Source of the DNA: Candidatus Fermentibacterales bacterium
GTDB taxonomy: Bacteria > Fermentibacterota > Fermentibacteria > Fermentibacterales > JAFGKQ01
Assembly (NCBI GenBank): GCA_016928495.1
Contig: JAFGKQ010000279.1
Span: forward strand, 1-6,111
Direction of reading: 5' to 3'
Length of the DNA stretch: 6,111 bases
Both the position numbers and the translations under genes were made by a program. Shown one piece after another: positions 5,696-6,111 of the stretch; within the stretch, counting starts at the first letter, position 1, and each line of letters opens with the position of its first letter. Under the pieces are notes generated by a model that did no database searches, was not told the origin of the DNA, and saw only the letters and a program-made list of their open reading frames with translations.

Positions 5696-6111
5696 AGGCT
5701 CTGCTCCAGAGGGTCTCCAGGGCATCCGTCTCCACCGGGGGACAGGTGGTCGACAGCATCGGCAGGGGACTGCTGGTGCTGGCAGGCTTCAGGGCGCAGG
5801 ACACCCGCGCCGACCTGGAGTGGATGGCCTCGAAGATACTCAACCTCCGCGTGTTCCCTGACGACGCCGGGGAGATGAACGTCTGCCTGGGGGATGTCCG
5901 GGGAGAGCTGCTGGTCGTGAGCCAGTTCACTCTCCACGCCGATACCCGCAAGGGCCGCCGACCCAGCTTCGTCAGAGCTGCTCCCCCGGAACAGGCCGAG
6001 ACGCTCTTCGCTCTGTTCGTGGAGATGCTGCGCTCGTCCGGCACGAGGACCGGAAGCGGCGTGTTCGGCGCCATGATGGACGTGGAGCTGGTGAACGACG
6101 GCCCGGTGACC
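5692..6111 (+). CDS. dtd: D-aminoacyl-tRNA deacylase (3' truncated by window edge)
   Basis: Cytoplasmic homodimeric proofreading enzyme (EC 3.1.1.96) that hydrolyses D-amino acids, and mischarged glycine, from tRNA, keeping D-residues out of protein. The 140 visible codons match the DTD family along their whole length: MKALLQRVSRASVS at the N-terminus; KILNLRVFPDDAGEMN at 48-63; active-site SQFTL at 77-81 followed by HADTRKGRRPSF; FGAMMDVELVNDGPVT at 125-140, including the Gly137-Pro138 pair of the chirality-selecting Gly-cisPro motif. Family members run about 145-150 residues, so only a handful of codons and the stop are missing. The GTG start fits the family N-terminus exactly and overlaps the TGA of the membrane-protein gene by four bases, so it is probably translationally coupled. 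Nothing suggests a defect. Confidence 0.97.
   Translation, partial: MKALLQRVSRASVSTGGQVVDSIGRGLLVLAGFRAQDTRADLEWMASKILNLRVFPDDAGEMNVCLGDVRGELLVVSQFTLHADTRKGRRPSFVRAAPPEQAETLFALFVEMLRSSGTRTGSGVFGAMMDVELVNDGPVT

Overview
The window is about 6.1 kb of GC-rich bacterial DNA in which every supported gene reads on the + strand and gaps are 50 bases or less. The envelope proteins suggest a diderm of the Fibrobacteres-Chlorobi-Bacteroidetes (FCB) type. The evidence is a subtilase with a C-terminal FlgD-Ig/type-A-sorting-like domain, an exported protein ending in a beta-strand with terminal Phe (as in outer-membrane barrels), and a lipoprotein built of SbsA/Big_5 Ig-like domains. The combination of high GC with frequent AGG (Arg) and ATA (Ile) codons would fit an uncultured high-GC FCB-affiliated phylum such as Fermentibacteria, Eisenbacteria or Krumholzibacteria. 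That placement is inference; there is no rRNA or phylogenetic marker that settles it.

Layout: (1) 1-183, the last 60 codons of an unrecognised gene. (2) To 2128, a secreted S8 (subtilisin-family) serine protease with propeptide, intact Asp-His-Ser triad, a carboxypeptidase-regulatory-like beta domain and a sorting-like C-terminus; its start is unclear and may be broken by a one-base frame error. (3) 2174-3889, a signal-peptide-bearing probable outer-membrane beta-barrel protein of unknown role. (4) 3900-5129, a lipoprotein with three tandem Big_5-like domains, each closing on an acidic Asn/Asp-rich loop. (5) 5177-5695, a small five-helix membrane protein whose second half looks like an isoprenylcysteine-methyltransferase/PEMT-type fold without its catalytic motif. 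(6) 5692 to the right edge, dtd, D-aminoacyl-tRNA deacylase, cut only a few residues before its expected end.

The spacing (a 4-base GTGA overlap at 5692-5695, a Shine-Dalgarno site overlapping the stop codon at 3888-3893, and no convincing terminator between genes) suggests one co-transcribed unit. Genes 2-4 form an envelope/surface group: a secreted protease, a probable outer-membrane barrel and a surface lipoprotein. Genes 5-6 look like a membrane protein plus a housekeeping tRNA proofreading enzyme. No RNA genes, mobile elements, CRISPR arrays or DNA repeats were seen. I did not find a clearly new defence or mobile system. The most interesting points are the protease/barrel/lipoprotein cluster, the start-site anomaly of the protease, and the degenerate methyltransferase-like membrane protein.
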